From: Paludibacteraceae bacterium
GTDB lineage: Bacteria > Bacteroidota > Bacteroidia > Bacteroidales > Paludibacteraceae
Direction of reading: 5' to 3'
Length of the DNA stretch: 61,530 bases
Assembly: GCA_905233255.1 (NCBI GenBank)
Contig: CAJOCN010000014.1
Coordinates: forward strand, 1 to 61,530
Of this stretch, positions 23,062-33,225 are shown piece after piece; positions within the stretch are counted from its first letter, which is position 1; each line of letters starts with the position of its first letter. Both the position numbers and the translations under genes were made by a program. A model generated the notes under the pieces. That model was given only the letters and a program-made list of their open reading frames with translations. It was not told the origin of the DNA and ran no database searches.

Positions 23062-25377
23062 TTATTTTGCACTTTTTCGTTTAAAAGTGCGTTTTCCGGG
23101 GGTAAGAGGCTCGGATTGAGCAATAATTTGCTTCACTTCGGCCTCTGTCAACTTCCCGGCATCGGTACTTTTGGCGATACGATAATTTCCCTCGGGTGTG
23201 TGGATATACGCTCCGTATTTGCTACGCAGCACTTTAATCTCTCCCCATTCATGAATCGGCATTGATGCTTCTTTCTTCTCTTCAATCATTGCAATAGCCT
23301 CCTCTAATTTGATGCCCAGCGGATCTTTCGTGCGCGGGATAGAGATATATAGGTTGTCGTAATGGACATACGGTCCATACTTGCCTTCGCCTATAACAAC
23401 CTCTTTTCCTTCGTATTCTCCAATAGTCATCGGCAGTGAAGTGCGGAATAATTCCAGAGCTTCATTGAGCGTAATAGAATAGATGGATTGGCCTTTCTTG
23501 AGGCTCGCGAAACGAGGTTTTTCACTTGATGCATCTCCTAATTGTACGCATGGACCGATCTTACTGATCTTAGCAATGACGGGCAGTCCGGTAGCCGGAT
23601 CGTTACCTAATAATCTACCTTCAATTTTTCCCGATGGAATCGCGGATAGTAGTGGTTTAAAGGTCTTATAGAATGCATCCACCGTTTCTGTCCAATCCGC
23701 GCGTCCGACAGCAATCTTATCAAACTGCTCTTCCTCATGAGCCGTAAAATCATAACTTAGGATAGAGGGGAAATTCTCTACCAGGAAATCGTTTGTGATG
23801 CGTCCAAGGTCAGTCGGTAGTAGTTTCTGGTTATCTGCGCCATATTGCTCGCTTTTTTGTTTCTCCTGTACCATGCCGTTCTTGAGCGTCAGAGTGGACA
23901 CATCGCGTTTCTGTCCGGCAACAGAGCCGCGCTCTACATACTTCACGTTTTGGATAGTCTCAATGATGGTAGCGTATGTGGAAGGTCTGCCAATACCCAG
24001 TTCCTCCATTCGTTTCACCAATGCCGCTTCGTTGTATCGGAAAGGTGGTTTGGCATAAGTCTGTACCGCTTCAGCGCCGACTAATCTCAGTCTCTCTCGT
24101 TGCGACATGGCCGGCAGAATCCGGCGCTCCTCGGCTTCTTCGTCGGTTGATTGTACATAGACTCTGGTAAAACCGTCAAAGAGCACAACTTCACCTGTAG
24201 CCACAAAAGCATATTTGGATCCGTGGATGGATACCTCGATGGTCGTTTTTTCGCTCTCAGCCTCTGACATCTGAGAGGCAATAGTGCGTTTCCAAATCAG
24301 TTCATACAACCGTTGCTCGTCTTTGGTATTACCTGCGCTCAGGGTGCTCATATAAGTCGGTCGGATTGCTTCATGCGCTTCTTGAGCACCTTTCGTTTTG
24401 GTATGGAACTGTCGCGTGTGCACGTATTCCTTACCATACTGTTCGGCGATCACCTCTTTGCTTGTGGCGAGGGCCAAGGTGGATAAATTGACGGAGTCGG
24501 TACGCATATAGGTGATTTTTCCGCTCTCGTACAGCGTTTGTGCCAGACGCATGGTTTTGGATACGGAGAATTTCAGTTTCCGTGCCGCTTCCTGCTGGAG
24601 CGTGGATGTAGTGAACGGAGGTGCCGGCATGTGTTTTACCGGTTTGCGTTGTACATCACGCACGATGAACTGGGAGGTATTCAGGCTCTCCAAGAACTCA
24701 ATCGCATCTTTCTTGTGTGAGAAGCGATGGTTCAACTCGCATTTGAGTATCGAGGCATCACCCGGATTTACTCCGATGAAATCGGCAAAAACTCGGTATG
24801 CAGAGGAAGCACGGAAGCCTTCAATCTCTCTCTCTTTCTCTACAATAAGCCGTACGGCTACCGATTGTACACGTCCGGCCGAGAGGCCCGTCGTCACTTT
24901 CTTCCATAATATAGGCGAAAGTTCGAATCCTACGATGCGGTCCAATACGCGTCGTGCTTGTTGGGCATTCACTAAGTTATAATCAATATCCCGCGGATGT
25001 TCGATAGCCTCCAGAATAGCAGGTTTGGTGATTTCGTGGAAGACGATACGCTTGGTATTCTTCTCATCCAGGTTCAGCACTTCCTTCAAATGCCATGCGA
25101 TAGCTTCTCCCTCACGGTCCTCATCGGACGCCAGCCATACGGTATCTGCCTTTTTGGCTTCTCGTTGCAACTGCTCTATCAAATGCTCTTTATGTGCATC
25201 AATGGCATAATGAGGTGCATAGCCATGCTCGAAATCAATGCCTAACGAGTTTTTGCCGATAGGCTCTATGTCGCGTACATGTCCCTGGCTGCTCATTACG
25301 TGATATTCCTTGCCCAGGAATTTCTCAATTGTGTCCGCTTTGTGCGGGGACTCTACTATAACCAGATTTTTGCTCAT
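23062..25377 (-). CDS. topA: DNA topoisomerase I (type IA)
   Basis: A 771-residue enzyme that relaxes negative supercoils by a transient 5'-phosphotyrosine link. Toprim metal residues D85, D87 and E89 lie in ASDEDREGEAIAWH, the N-terminal VIVESPHKA is intact, and the nucleophile is Tyr290 in KITYMRTDSVNLS. LGIGRPSTYATII near 475 is also typical. The C-terminus carries repeats with GPYVHYDN and GAYIHTPEG instead of Cys4 zinc fingers, as in other Bacteroidota. The promoter at 25418-25448 is divergent from the nfeD-like gene. The 3' end runs up to the tRNA-Pro promoter. Confidence 0.97.
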   Translation of the reverse strand: MSKNLVIVESPHKADTIEKFLGKEYHVMSSQGHVRDIEPIGKNSLGIDFEHGYAPHYAIDAHKEHLIEQLQREAKKADTVWLASDEDREGEAIAWHLKEVLNLDEKNTKRIVFHEITKPAILEAIEHPRDIDYNLVNAQQARRVLDRIVGFELSPILWKKVTTGLSAGRVQSVAVRLIVEKEREIEGFRASSAYRVFADFIGVNPGDASILKCELNHRFSHKKDAIEFLESLNTSQFIVRDVQRKPVKHMPAPPFTTSTLQQEAARKLKFSVSKTMRLAQTLYESGKITYMRTDSVNLSTLALATSKEVIAEQYGKEYVHTRQFHTKTKGAQEAHEAIRPTYMSTLSAGNTKDEQRLYELIWKRTIASQMSEAESEKTTIEVSIHGSKYAFVATGEVVLFDGFTRVYVQSTDEEAEERRILPAMSQRERLRLVGAEAVQTYAKPPFRYNEAALVKRMEELGIGRPSTYATIIETIQNVKYVERGSVAGQKRDVSTLTLKNGMVQEKQKSEQYGADNQKLLPTDLGRITNDFLVENFPSILSYDFTAHEEEQFDKIAVGRADWTETVDAFYKTFKPLLSAIPSGKIEGRLLGNDPATGLPVIAKISKIGPCVQLGDASSEKPRFASLKKGQSIYSITLNEALELFRTSLPMTIGEYEGKEVVIGEGKYGPYVHYDNLYISIPRTKDPLGIKLEEAIAMIEEKKEASMPIHEWGEIKVLRSKYGAYIHTPEGNYRIAKSTDAGKLTEAEVKQIIAQSEPLTPGKRTFKRKSAK

Positions 25378-25417
25378 AATAATTCAATAAATAAGGTGTA
25401 CCCTCAAAAATTTGCCG

Positions 25418-25448
25418 CAAAAGTAGTATAATTAATTTATTTATGCAA
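25418..25448 (-). promoter_or_regulatory. Promoter of topA
   Basis: Minus-strand TTG (plus 25446-25448), 20 bp, TACTTTTG (plus 25418-25425). Divergent from the promoter at 25465. Confidence 0.7.
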
Positions 25449-25464
25449 ATTTTTTTTCATACGC

Positions 25465-25495
25465 TTGCATATATCAAAGATATTTAGTATCTTTG
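25465..25495 (+). promoter_or_regulatory. Promoter of the nfeD-like/floA operon
   Basis: TTG 25465-25467, 20 bp, TATCTTTG 25488-25495, followed by GCACCC as at other starts in the window. Confidence 0.75.
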
Positions 25496-25544
25496 CACCC
25501 GATTTTAAAAAAAATAGTTTTAATTTTTTTATCGAAACACTTGC

Positions 25545-25889
25545 ATGAACGTTTTTTTAGTCGTATTATTAGTGCTCGCGGGCGTCGCGTTATTATTAAT
25601 GGAGATGTTCCTTCTGCCGGGATTCGGCATAGCGGGCATCGGCGGTTTCGGTTGTCTGGTGGCGGCCGTAGTGTTAGCATGGCTATGGATAGGTCATATA
25701 GCCGGGTATGTCACTCTGGCGGCATGTTTGGTTCTCTCGGGGCTTGCTATCTGGGGCTTTCTCCGCAGCCATGCGCTTGACAAAATGGCGCTGGACAGTA
25801 AGATAGACAGCCATGTGGAGTTGGCGAACAATAAGCTTAAGCAGGATGATGTACCGACGTCGTCGGCTGAAGAACCAACAAATCACTAA
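25545..25889 (+). CDS. Short NfeD-like membrane protein
   Basis: A 114-residue protein with two or three hydrophobic segments (residues 3-22, 26-46, 50-72) and a charged cytosolic tail of about 35 residues. The Gly-rich LLPGFGIAGIGGFGCLV resembles the membrane part of NfeD (STOPP) proteins, which pair with flotillins; the usual C-terminal OB-fold is missing or replaced by the short tail. The gene sits directly before floA, as nfeD genes do, which supports the call. Its start follows the promoter by about 50 nt. Confidence 0.7.
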   Translation: MNVFLVVLLVLAGVALLLMEMFLLPGFGIAGIGGFGCLVAAVVLAWLWIGHIAGYVTLAACLVLSGLAIWGFLRSHALDKMALDSKIDSHVELANNKLKQDDVPTSSAEEPTNH

Positions 25890-25913
25890 CGAATCACTAA
25901 CTAATCACTAACT
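25881..25913 (+). repeat. 11-bp direct repeats AATCACTAACK
   Basis: Three copies (25881, 25892, 25903) run across the stop codon of the NfeD-like gene into the floA leader. The 11-bp period differs from the heptamer family but matches that of the repeats at 1209. Confidence 0.75.
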
Positions 25914-25954
25914 CTTGAGTCGTAATCTCACTCATTTTAAATACATAAAGAATT

Positions 25955-26935
25955 ATGGAAGTCTTAAACATTGTATTGGTTACTCTCATAGCGATCGGGC
26001 TATGTATCTTCTTCTATTATGTACCGTTCATGCTGTGGATCAACGCGGCAGTGAGTGGCGTACATATCAGTTTGGTTCAGCTCTTCCTTATGCGTATCCG
26101 TAAGGTGCCTCCTACCAAGATCGTCAACTGCATGATCGAGGCTCACAAGGCAGGTCTGACCGAGGTTAAACGCGACGGTCTGGAGGCTCACTACCTTGCC
26201 GGCGGACATATAGAGCGCGTGGTACACGCTCTTGTGTCGGCTAACAAAGCAGGTATCGATCTCTCCTTCCAGATGGCTACGGCTATTGATCTGGCGGGTC
26301 GCGATGTGTTTGAGGCGGTACAGATGTCCGTTAACCCGCGCGTTATTGACACTCCGCCGGTGGCTGCGGTAGCCAAGGACGGTATCCAGCTTATCGCCAA
26401 AGCCCGCGTCACGGTGCGTGCGAACATCCGCCAACTTGTAGGTGGCGCAGGAGAGGACACCATTCTCGCCCGTGTGGGTGAAGGTATCGTCAGCTCTATC
26501 GGTTCGGCAGAGAGCCACAAGCAAGTGCTCGAAAACCCCGATTCCATCAGTAAATTAGTGCTTTCCAAGGGCCTTGATGACGGCACGGCGTTTGAGATTC
26601 TATCTATTGATATCGCCGATATAGATGTCGGTAAGAACATCGGTGCCCAGCTCCAGATGGACCAAGCCGAGGCGGATAAGAACATCGCTCAGGCGAAGGC
26701 AGAGGAGCGTCGTGCCATGGCAATTGCCGGCGAACAGGAGATGAAAGCGAAAGCTCAAGAAGCCCGTGCGAAAGTGATTGAGGCTGAGGCGTTGGTACCG
26801 CAAGCCATGGCGGAGGCATTCCGCAACGGTAATCTCGGTATCATGGATTACTATCGCATGCAGAACATACAGGCCGACACGGCAATGCGCGAGAATATCG
26901 CCGGTAGCGGAGAGAAGAAGGGGGCTAAGAAGTGA
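25955..26935 (+). CDS. floA: Flotillin-like protein FloA
   Basis: A 326-residue membrane-microdomain scaffold. One N-terminal membrane segment (residues 5-30) is followed by an SPFH-type domain with [38 protein letters not shown] and the [18 protein letters not shown] helices that form the coiled coil. The sequence is close to the UPF0365/FloA family throughout and has typical length. It follows the NfeD-like gene by about 65 bp, and its TGA overlaps the GTG start of the omega-amidase, so the three are probably one transcript. The role is oligomeric organisation of membrane proteins. Confidence 0.93.
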   Translation: MEVLNIVLVTLIAIGLCIFFYYVPFMLWINAAVSGVHISLVQLFLMRIRKVPPTKIVNCMIEAHKAGLTEVKRDGLEAHYLAGGHIERVVHALVSANKAGIDLSFQMATAIDLAGRDVFEAVQMSVNPRVIDTPPVAAVAKDGIQLIAKARVTVRANIRQLVGGAGEDTILARVGEGIVSSIGSAESHKQVLENPDSISKLVLSKGLDDGTAFEILSIDIADIDVGKNIGAQLQMDQAEADKNIAQAKAEERRAMAIAGEQEMKAKAQEARAKVIEAEALVPQAMAEAFRNGNLGIMDYYRMQNIQADTAMRENIAGSGEKKGAKK

Positions 26936-27705
26936 ATATTGCGTTGATGCAATATCCCATCGTCTGGGCGGATCCGCGAGCTAATGTGCAAGCGTTGGAG
27001 ATGCGACTAAGGGATATTCAAGGCAAGGCGGATATAGCTGTAGTGCCGGAGATGTTCTCTACCGGTTTTTGTACGGATCGTATGGATCTGGCGGAACCTT
27101 GGGGCGGCGAGACTTGTCAGGCTTTGCAACGAATGGCAGACACTTATGATATAGCTATCATGGGAAGTCTGATCATCCGTGAGGAAGACGGTCTGCGAAA
27201 CCGCGGATTTCTCTTTGCGCCCCATACGGCACCGCGTTATATAGACAAACGGCATCTCTACAAGCACGGCGGAGAAGCAATGCTCTTCAAGCCCGGTGAC
27301 CAACGCGAGGTATGGGAGTACAAAGGAGCTAAGATCCGTCTCGCTGTGTGCTACGACTTGCGTTTCCCTGTCTGGCTTCGTCAAGACCCAGCGGACATGT
27401 ACGATATCCTCGTCTGCGTAGCGTGCTGGCCTAAGGTGCGTGTGCAGTATTGGGATGCCATGCTGCCGGCTCGTGCGGCAGAGAACCAGGCACTTGTAGT
27501 AGGCGTGAACATGGTCGGAACGGATGGCACGGGAGAGGTCTATAACGGTCACTCGGCGGCATACAACACATGGTTGCAGGATGTAGCGCTCTTCAATGAA
27601 GGAGAGGAGGGTACCCGTATAGTCGATCTCTCTGTAGAGACAGTGCGACATTACCGTTCCGCTTCGCCGCTATGGCAAGACGCCGACGACTTTGAGGTCC
27701 TGTAA
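26932..27705 (+). CDS. Nitrilase-superfamily omega-amidase
   Basis: A 257-residue carbon-nitrogen hydrolase. The catalytic triad is visible: Glu40 in VPEMFSTGF, Lys106 in DKRHLY and Cys140 in [11 protein letters not shown]. The sequence matches YafV/omega-amidase types, which hydrolyse 2-oxoglutaramate and 2-oxosuccinamate as metabolite repair. The start is GTG at 26932, overlapping the floA stop by 4 bp; no ATG is better placed. The enzyme is cytosolic. Its coupling to floA has no known functional reason and may be simple operon packing. Confidence 0.88.
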   Translation: MNIALMQYPIVWADPRANVQALEMRLRDIQGKADIAVVPEMFSTGFCTDRMDLAEPWGGETCQALQRMADTYDIAIMGSLIIREEDGLRNRGFLFAPHTAPRYIDKRHLYKHGGEAMLFKPGDQREVWEYKGAKIRLAVCYDLRFPVWLRQDPADMYDILVCVACWPKVRVQYWDAMLPARAAENQALVVGVNMVGTDGTGEVYNGHSAAYNTWLQDVALFNEGEEGTRIVDLSVETVRHYRSASPLWQDADDFEVL

Positions 27706-27725
27706 TAAAAATGACAATTTGAAAC

Positions 27726-29465
27726 TTGAAATCATCAATCATCAATCCCTTGGATATAAACTGGCAAATAAAACAACTCACTCCCGAGGAACAAACGGCT
27801 GCTGAGAGACTGAGTGCCGAACTGGAGATTTCTCCGGTGGCAGCGCGCATTCTGGCAGATCGAGGTATCCGCACGGCGGCGCAAGCAAGAGCGTATATCC
27901 GTCCCTCGCTGGACAGTCTCCATGACCCTTTTCTGATGCGGGATATGCAGGCTGCGGTGGATCGTTTGTGTCTGGCCATCGATAACCACGAGCGGATCAT
28001 GGTCTATGGCGATTATGACGTGGACGGAACCACGGCTGTGGCGCTGATGTATTCGTTTCTGCGGACCCAGACGGATAACCTCATCTATTATATTCCCGAC
28101 CGATATACAGAGGGCTATGGTATCTCTACCAAGGGAATAGATACCGCCAAGGAGAAAGGTTGCTCGCTTGTCATCGCGCTGGATTGCGGAATCAAGGCGG
28201 TGGATAAGATGGAATATGCCGATTCCATCGGGGTTGATTTCATTATTTGCGACCACCATACACCCGGTGAGACTATCCCTCGTGCCGTAGCGGTGCTGAA
28301 TATGAAACGCTCCGACTGTCTCTATCCGTTCAAGGAGTTGAGCGGCTGCGGCGTGGGTTTCAAACTGGCGCAGGCGTATGCCATGCGGCGCGGGATCGAT
28401 ATGCAGGAGGTATATCGTCTGTTACCGCTTCTGGCTATGTCCATCGCCTCAGATATTGTGCCCGTTACGGGCGAGAACCGTATTCTCGCTTTCTACGGTC
28501 TGCGGGCACTCAATGCCTTTCCTTCCGTGGGACTACAGGCCATCATGCAGGTAGCCGGAATAGAGGGCAAGACCGTTACCATCAGCGATCTGGTCTATAA
28601 GATCGGACCGCGTATCAATGCCGCCGGACGTATCAAATCCGGCGCTGAGGCTGTCCGCCTGCTTATCACCGATGATGCCGAGGCGGCATTGCGGTTCGCC
28701 AAAGAGATCGATTCCTATAATCAGGACCGTCGGGATTTTGATACCAAGACGACTGATGAGGCGCTCGCCCAACTCGAGAAAGATCCGATGAATTCAAGCC
28801 GATTCACAACTGTGGTCTTTTCGCCGGAGTGGCATAAAGGGGTGGTGGGCATTGCGGCCAGCCGCCTTACCGAGACCTATTATCGGCCAACGATTGTTCT
28901 TACGGCTTCGGACGGGGATATCATCAGCGGCAGTGCCCGCTCGGTAAGCGATTTCGATATCTATACGGCGATTGACTCCTGCCGCGATCTGCTGACTAAC
29001 TTCGGAGGGCATAAGTTTGCTGCGGGACTGAGCATGCATCTAAAAGACCTGCCGGAGTTCAAACGACGGTTTGAGGAATATGTATCATCGCATATCACGC
29101 CGGCTCAGCAGAAACCGACTCTTGAGATAGAGGCGGAGGTGGAACTGAGCGATATGAACTGGAAGATGTACAAGATTCTGCAGTGTCTGGAGCCTTTTGG
29201 TCCGGGTAACGAGCGTCCGCTTTTCCTCTGCCGCCATCTGATTAACAACCGGAACACCCGTGCTGTCTCCGATGGAAGACACCTTCATCTTGATCTCACC
29301 GACCGCGTGGTGGCGATGGACGGCATCGCTTTCGGTCAGGGCGATAAGGCGGCGCACCTACAGAACGGCAACTCTGTGGATGTGTGCTTCTATCTGGAGG
29401 AGAACACCTTCCGCGGCCGCACAACTCTCCAGATGAATGCACAGGATGTCAAACTAAATCCGTAA
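27726..29465 (+). CDS. recJ: Single-stranded-DNA exonuclease RecJ
   Basis: A 579-residue 5'-3' exonuclease for recombination and mismatch repair. DHH-domain motifs: VYGDYDVDGTTAV (Asp96, Asp98, Asp100), LDCG with Asp153, and CDHHTPG (Asp176, His177, His178). The DHHA1 part has SGSARSV and FGGHKFAAGL. No ATG is available at the 5' end: candidates are TTG 27726 and TTG 27750. The upstream codons (SSIINP) are encoded by ATCATCA heptamers, so 27750 (LDINWQIKQ) may be the ancestral start. It follows the omega-amidase by 20 bp. Confidence 0.94.
   Translation: MKSSIINPLDINWQIKQLTPEEQTAAERLSAELEISPVAARILADRGIRTAAQARAYIRPSLDSLHDPFLMRDMQAAVDRLCLAIDNHERIMVYGDYDVDGTTAVALMYSFLRTQTDNLIYYIPDRYTEGYGISTKGIDTAKEKGCSLVIALDCGIKAVDKMEYADSIGVDFIICDHHTPGETIPRAVAVLNMKRSDCLYPFKELSGCGVGFKLAQAYAMRRGIDMQEVYRLLPLLAMSIASDIVPVTGENRILAFYGLRALNAFPSVGLQAIMQVAGIEGKTVTISDLVYKIGPRINAAGRIKSGAEAVRLLITDDAEAALRFAKEIDSYNQDRRDFDTKTTDEALAQLEKDPMNSSRFTTVVFSPEWHKGVVGIAASRLTETYYRPTIVLTASDGDIISGSARSVSDFDIYTAIDSCRDLLTNFGGHKFAAGLSMHLKDLPEFKRRFEEYVSSHITPAQQKPTLEIEAEVELSDMNWKMYKILQCLEPFGPGNERPLFLCRHLINNRNTRAVSDGRHLHLDLTDRVVAMDGIAFGQGDKAAHLQNGNSVDVCFYLEENTFRGRTTLQMNAQDVKLNP
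27731..27749 (+). repeat. Short heptamer tract, unit ATCATCA
   Basis: Two full units and a partial third at the recJ 5' end; the tract separates two candidate TTG starts. Confidence 0.55.
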
Positions 29466-29487
29466 TAACGATTGTTACCACCATACC

Positions 29488-32400
29488 ATGAAAAAGATTT
29501 ATTCCCGCCAGATAATCTGTAAGCAGACCAAAACTGCCAATGAGATTGAGCTGCGACTCTCCGGCGAACCGACAGAGTCCGAGGCGATGCAGGATTTAAA
29601 CCAAGCTTTGTATAATCCCGAGGACGACGAACATATCCTCCGGCTCATCAGCCGTACGGAGTGGGAACGGAAGATGGAGTGGGGCGATCCGGGCGGAATA
29701 TTGGGAGACAATGATATCCTCTATGCTACTACGCTCAAGTACAATCATCCTCATGAGAGCGGTGTTCCGGAGCAGGCTGCTTATCCCCAGAAAAAAGGTA
29801 AATGTGTCCAATGGGCGATCCTGTTGGAGGCGCAGTTGAGAGAGACCCCCTGTACCTTTGAGTACTATGTGTTTTACCGCGATCAAATGGGCGATATCGT
29901 TCGCCTGAGTGCCGACGAGCATGAACTTACGCTTACCCTCCCCAAGGGTATTTCCAGCGAAGTATATATCGATTTCCGCGTGGTGTGGGACGATGAGAGG
30001 GTGCTGGATTGCGGGCGGTATTACCTTGCTTTCCGTCTGCGTAGGCCGGATGAGAGTTATATAGGCAAAACAATCTTGCAATACATCAATATCGTGCCGG
30101 CTCGCCAGTATTCGATTCTGGCGGATTCTCATCTGGTGGGGCTGGATGATGTCTATCAGCAGATGGCGTCTTTGACCAAACAGAAGATATTCAACGACCG
30201 CCGTATAGCGATGGATCTGCCGCCGACACCCATCAATCTTCATGCTGCTGTCATGGGCGGAAAGGGTACCGGCAAGACCTCTTTTGCACATGTTCTCTAC
30301 GACTATTATACCCGCAATGAACTGATAGGAGAAGGGTCGCTCAAAATTACGGACGCTGCGGCATGGAAATTTAACGGAGACGGCACATCGGAGATAGAGG
30401 AGTTCTTCTCGGATGCCGCTCACGGCGTACTCTATATAGAGAACGCGGCGTCGATGATAATAGCGGATATGCGGGGAGACAAGGAAGCGTTCGTCCGAAC
30501 CGTGGTGCGGTGTATCAAGAAGAATACAGATGATGTGGCGGTCGTGATAGCCGACTCGCCTGAGCATATATCCCAACTTCTGGCTACAGCAGACATGCAG
30601 TCTTGTATAGGTACGATATACCGGTTGCCGACGCTTAATATCGACCACCTGATGAAGATCGCCCAGAAGGAAGTTAAGTCTCGTGGGTTCGTACTCTCGG
30701 AGGATGCGAAAAGGTCGATGAAATCGTATCTTTCTGCTATTCCGTCGGTTACCTCTAAGGATGTTACGCACCTTATAGATACGATGGTGATGCACATGTC
30801 CGAGCGGGTGGTCAATAGTGCTCAGGAACTTTTTTCCGACCCGGATCAACTCAGTACGCTTCTCGTCGAGGATGTACCTCAGCCGCAAGTCGGGCGGTTT
30901 AATGACTCAATCTCCAAACTCAATAACTTAGTGGGGCTCAAGAGCCTCAAATACAATATCGAGACCCACTTGAATATGGTGCGGTTTGCGCGTCTCCGCC
31001 AGCAATCCGGACTCAAGGCTGTCATCCCGCCTCTGCATATGATTTTTACCGGCAACCCGGGAACGGGTAAAACTACGGTAGCCGGACTCTTGGGCGAGAT
31101 ATATGCTTCGATAGGGATCCTCAAGACCGGAGAGGTGGTCAAGATGGACCGTAAAAAACTGGTGGGTCAGTATATAGGCGATACCGAGGATAATACCAAA
31201 CGGGCGCTTCAACAAGCTCATGGGAATATCCTCTTTATTGATGAGGCCTATACCTTGATCGGTGATCCGGATGATAAGCGGGATTTTGGTCCAAAGGTGT
31301 TGGACTGTCTGCTGGATGAACTCGGCAAAGAGAACACCGATATGATTATTATTCTCGCCGGTTATCCCGATGAAATGGAGAAAATGTTGCAATCCAATAA
31401 GGGTCTGCAATCCCGTTTCCCCTATACCTTCCATTTCGAAGACTACACGGAGCAGGAACTCATGGAAATAGCCCTCCGTACGGCGCAGAGCAGCGGTTAT
31501 TCTTTCTCGGATGAGGCGTATGACCGTCTTCAAGAGCTGATCCATCGGGAACTCACGCAGAAAACCGCTCGGGATGGCCAGCATTTCGGAAATGCGCGGT
31601 TCATCACGCGCCTTATCTCTACCCGTATCATACCGAATATGAGCCGCCGGGTGCTTTCCTCGGAGGATGCCTCTGTGTCTGCTCAATACCTCTCGCAGAT
31701 AGAAGCTTCCGATATACCTTCATCAGCCGCAGATACCGATTATACGATAGACGAAGCGTTGGTGACCCGTACTCTCCGCGAGCTGGATGAACTCACCGGA
31801 CGTGAGGAGATCAAGCGCACGCTCCATAACCTCGTCACCCTTGCGCGTACCCGCCAACAGAGTGGGGAGGATGTCGTTAAAACCATCCCGCTCCAATGGA
31901 CTTTCACAGGACCTACCGGTACCGGCAAGAGTTCAGTAGGTCGCCTCTTGGCGCAGTTGCTGCATGCGTTCCATCTCATTTCATCGGACAGAATGGTGCA
32001 GCTCCGTATGCCGCAGAGTACGCAGAACACATGGTCGTCCTATGAGATTGACCGTCTCCTACGGGACACGATGAAGCAGGCAGGGCAGGGATTGCTCTTC
32101 ATTGACCTCGATGATATAGCTGGCACGCATATAGATGTGCAATGGATGCGGTGTAAACTGACCTCGCTGACGGCGGAGATGCCGGGATCATATGCGTTTG
32201 TGATAGCGGTAGATGATACCCGTCTCCCGCAGCAGCCGATAGATATGCCGATCTCTACTTCCGTCCTCCATTTCCCCAACTATACGGCGGATGAACTGAT
32301 GGCTATTCTGCGTCAGCGCCTCGCTAAACAAGGCTTCTCCCTCTCAGAAGAAGCCAAACAAGAGGTACACACCCGCATTCAGGCTCTCTGCGACAGCCGC

Positions 32401-32592
32401 AGTCCGTTGGCTAACGCGCGTACGATCAAACATATCTGCAATGCCCTCACGGCGGCTGCGCAACTCCGCGCTACGCAAGTGCAGAAATCTGCGGTTTCAT
32501 CGGATAAATTGTCGATGCCTGTAGAAATACAGCTGGAGGATGTAGAGTCTATTAAATGGAAGGAGCTACCTTCTGCCAAAATTGGATTTTGA
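29488..32592 (+). CDS. Triple AAA+ ATPase, CbxX/CfxQ-SpoVK type, with novel N-terminal domain
   Basis: A 1034-residue cytosolic protein. Residues 1-210 form a domain I do not recognise, beta-rich from about 105. Three AAA+ modules follow. Module 1 has Walker A GGKGTGKTS (257-265) but a weak Walker B (LYIENA, about 315-320). Module 2 is complete and CbxX-like: GNPGTGKTT (522-530), ILFIDEAY (581-588), LAGYPDEME, SRFPYTF arginine finger (642) and sensor-2 GNAR (701-704). Module 3 has GPTGTGKSS (808-816) and LLFIDLDD (869-876), lacking the canonical Walker B Glu. CbxX-type ATPases remodel partner proteins. The LMW phosphatase starts 6 bp downstream. The partner is unknown. Confidence 0.9.
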   Translation: MKKIYSRQIICKQTKTANEIELRLSGEPTESEAMQDLNQALYNPEDDEHILRLISRTEWERKMEWGDPGGILGDNDILYATTLKYNHPHESGVPEQAAYPQKKGKCVQWAILLEAQLRETPCTFEYYVFYRDQMGDIVRLSADEHELTLTLPKGISSEVYIDFRVVWDDERVLDCGRYYLAFRLRRPDESYIGKTILQYINIVPARQYSILADSHLVGLDDVYQQMASLTKQKIFNDRRIAMDLPPTPINLHAAVMGGKGTGKTSFAHVLYDYYTRNELIGEGSLKITDAAAWKFNGDGTSEIEEFFSDAAHGVLYIENAASMIIADMRGDKEAFVRTVVRCIKKNTDDVAVVIADSPEHISQLLATADMQSCIGTIYRLPTLNIDHLMKIAQKEVKSRGFVLSEDAKRSMKSYLSAIPSVTSKDVTHLIDTMVMHMSERVVNSAQELFSDPDQLSTLLVEDVPQPQVGRFNDSISKLNNLVGLKSLKYNIETHLNMVRFARLRQQSGLKAVIPPLHMIFTGNPGTGKTTVAGLLGEIYASIGILKTGEVVKMDRKKLVGQYIGDTEDNTKRALQQAHGNILFIDEAYTLIGDPDDKRDFGPKVLDCLLDELGKENTDMIIILAGYPDEMEKMLQSNKGLQSRFPYTFHFEDYTEQELMEIALRTAQSSGYSFSDEAYDRLQELIHRELTQKTARDGQHFGNARFITRLISTRIIPNMSRRVLSSEDASVSAQYLSQIEASDIPSSAADTDYTIDEALVTRTLRELDELTGREEIKRTLHNLVTLARTRQQSGEDVVKTIPLQWTFTGPTGTGKSSVGRLLAQLLHAFHLISSDRMVQLRMPQSTQNTWSSYEIDRLLRDTMKQAGQGLLFIDLDDIAGTHIDVQWMRCKLTSLTAEMPGSYAFVIAVDDTRLPQQPIDMPISTSVLHFPNYTADELMAILRQRLAKQGFSLSEEAKQEVHTRIQALCDSRSPLANARTIKHICNALTAAAQLRATQVQKSAVSSDKLSMPVEIQLEDVESIKWKELPSAKIGF

Positions 32593-32598
32593 GTACCT

Positions 32599-33126
32599 AT
32601 GAGAACGGATCGTAAAATAAGGATTATCTTTGTCTGCCACGGTAATATATGCCGCTCCCCGATGGCGGAGTATATCTTCAAGCATATGGCTAAAAAAGCC
32701 GGAGTGGAAGACCGCTTTGAGGTATCATCTGCTGCGGTTTCAACGGAGGAAATCGGCAATGACATCTACCCGCCTGCCAAACTCAAACTCCGTGAACATG
32801 GTATTCCTTTTGCCCACCACGAGGCGCACCAACTCACCCGTGAGGAATATGAGTATTATGACAAAGTCATCTGTGCCGATTTCAATAATCTGACCTATCT
32901 TCCCCGCATTGCGCACGTGGAGTACGATGATATAATGGAGTACTTCGATACGGATGAGAAAGCCTCTCTCATGATGCAATGGGCCGGCCTCCGCCGGGAT
33001 GTCTCCGACCCTTGGTACACCCGCGATTTCGAAGAAGCGTATCAGGATATCTATGCCGCTTGTGAGGCGATACTGAAATCGTATATTCATGAATTTGAGT
33101 TCCGTAAAGCAATAGGAGATGAGTAA
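32599..33126 (+). CDS. Low-molecular-weight protein-tyrosine phosphatase
   Basis: A 175-residue phosphatase. The P-loop CHGNICRS (13-20) holds the nucleophile Cys13 and Arg19; the general acid is Asp137 in VSDPWYTRDF. Bacteroidota members may act on Tyr kinases that control capsule export, but no BY-kinase lies here. It follows the AAA+ gene by 6 bp and is almost certainly cotranscribed with it, which suggests a shared process, though this is inference. A C-terminal extension after about residue 160 (EFEFRKAIGDE) is short and charged. Confidence 0.92.
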   Translation: MRTDRKIRIIFVCHGNICRSPMAEYIFKHMAKKAGVEDRFEVSSAAVSTEEIGNDIYPPAKLKLREHGIPFAHHEAHQLTREEYEYYDKVICADFNNLTYLPRIAHVEYDDIMEYFDTDEKASLMMQWAGLRRDVSDPWYTRDFEEAYQDIYAACEAILKSYIHEFEFRKAIGDE

Positions 33127-33225
33127 TCCCCGTAACATAGTAATCAAACCCTCATCCGCCTCAAATACGTTCAGGCCAACAGGAACTATAATACCAATAA
33201 AAATCAATATAAAATTTTTAAACTT

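Noticed and set aside
29596..30888. 430-codon minus-strand ORF opposite the AAA+ gene
   Set aside because: Shadow frame; the plus strand has clear Walker motifs over the same bases.
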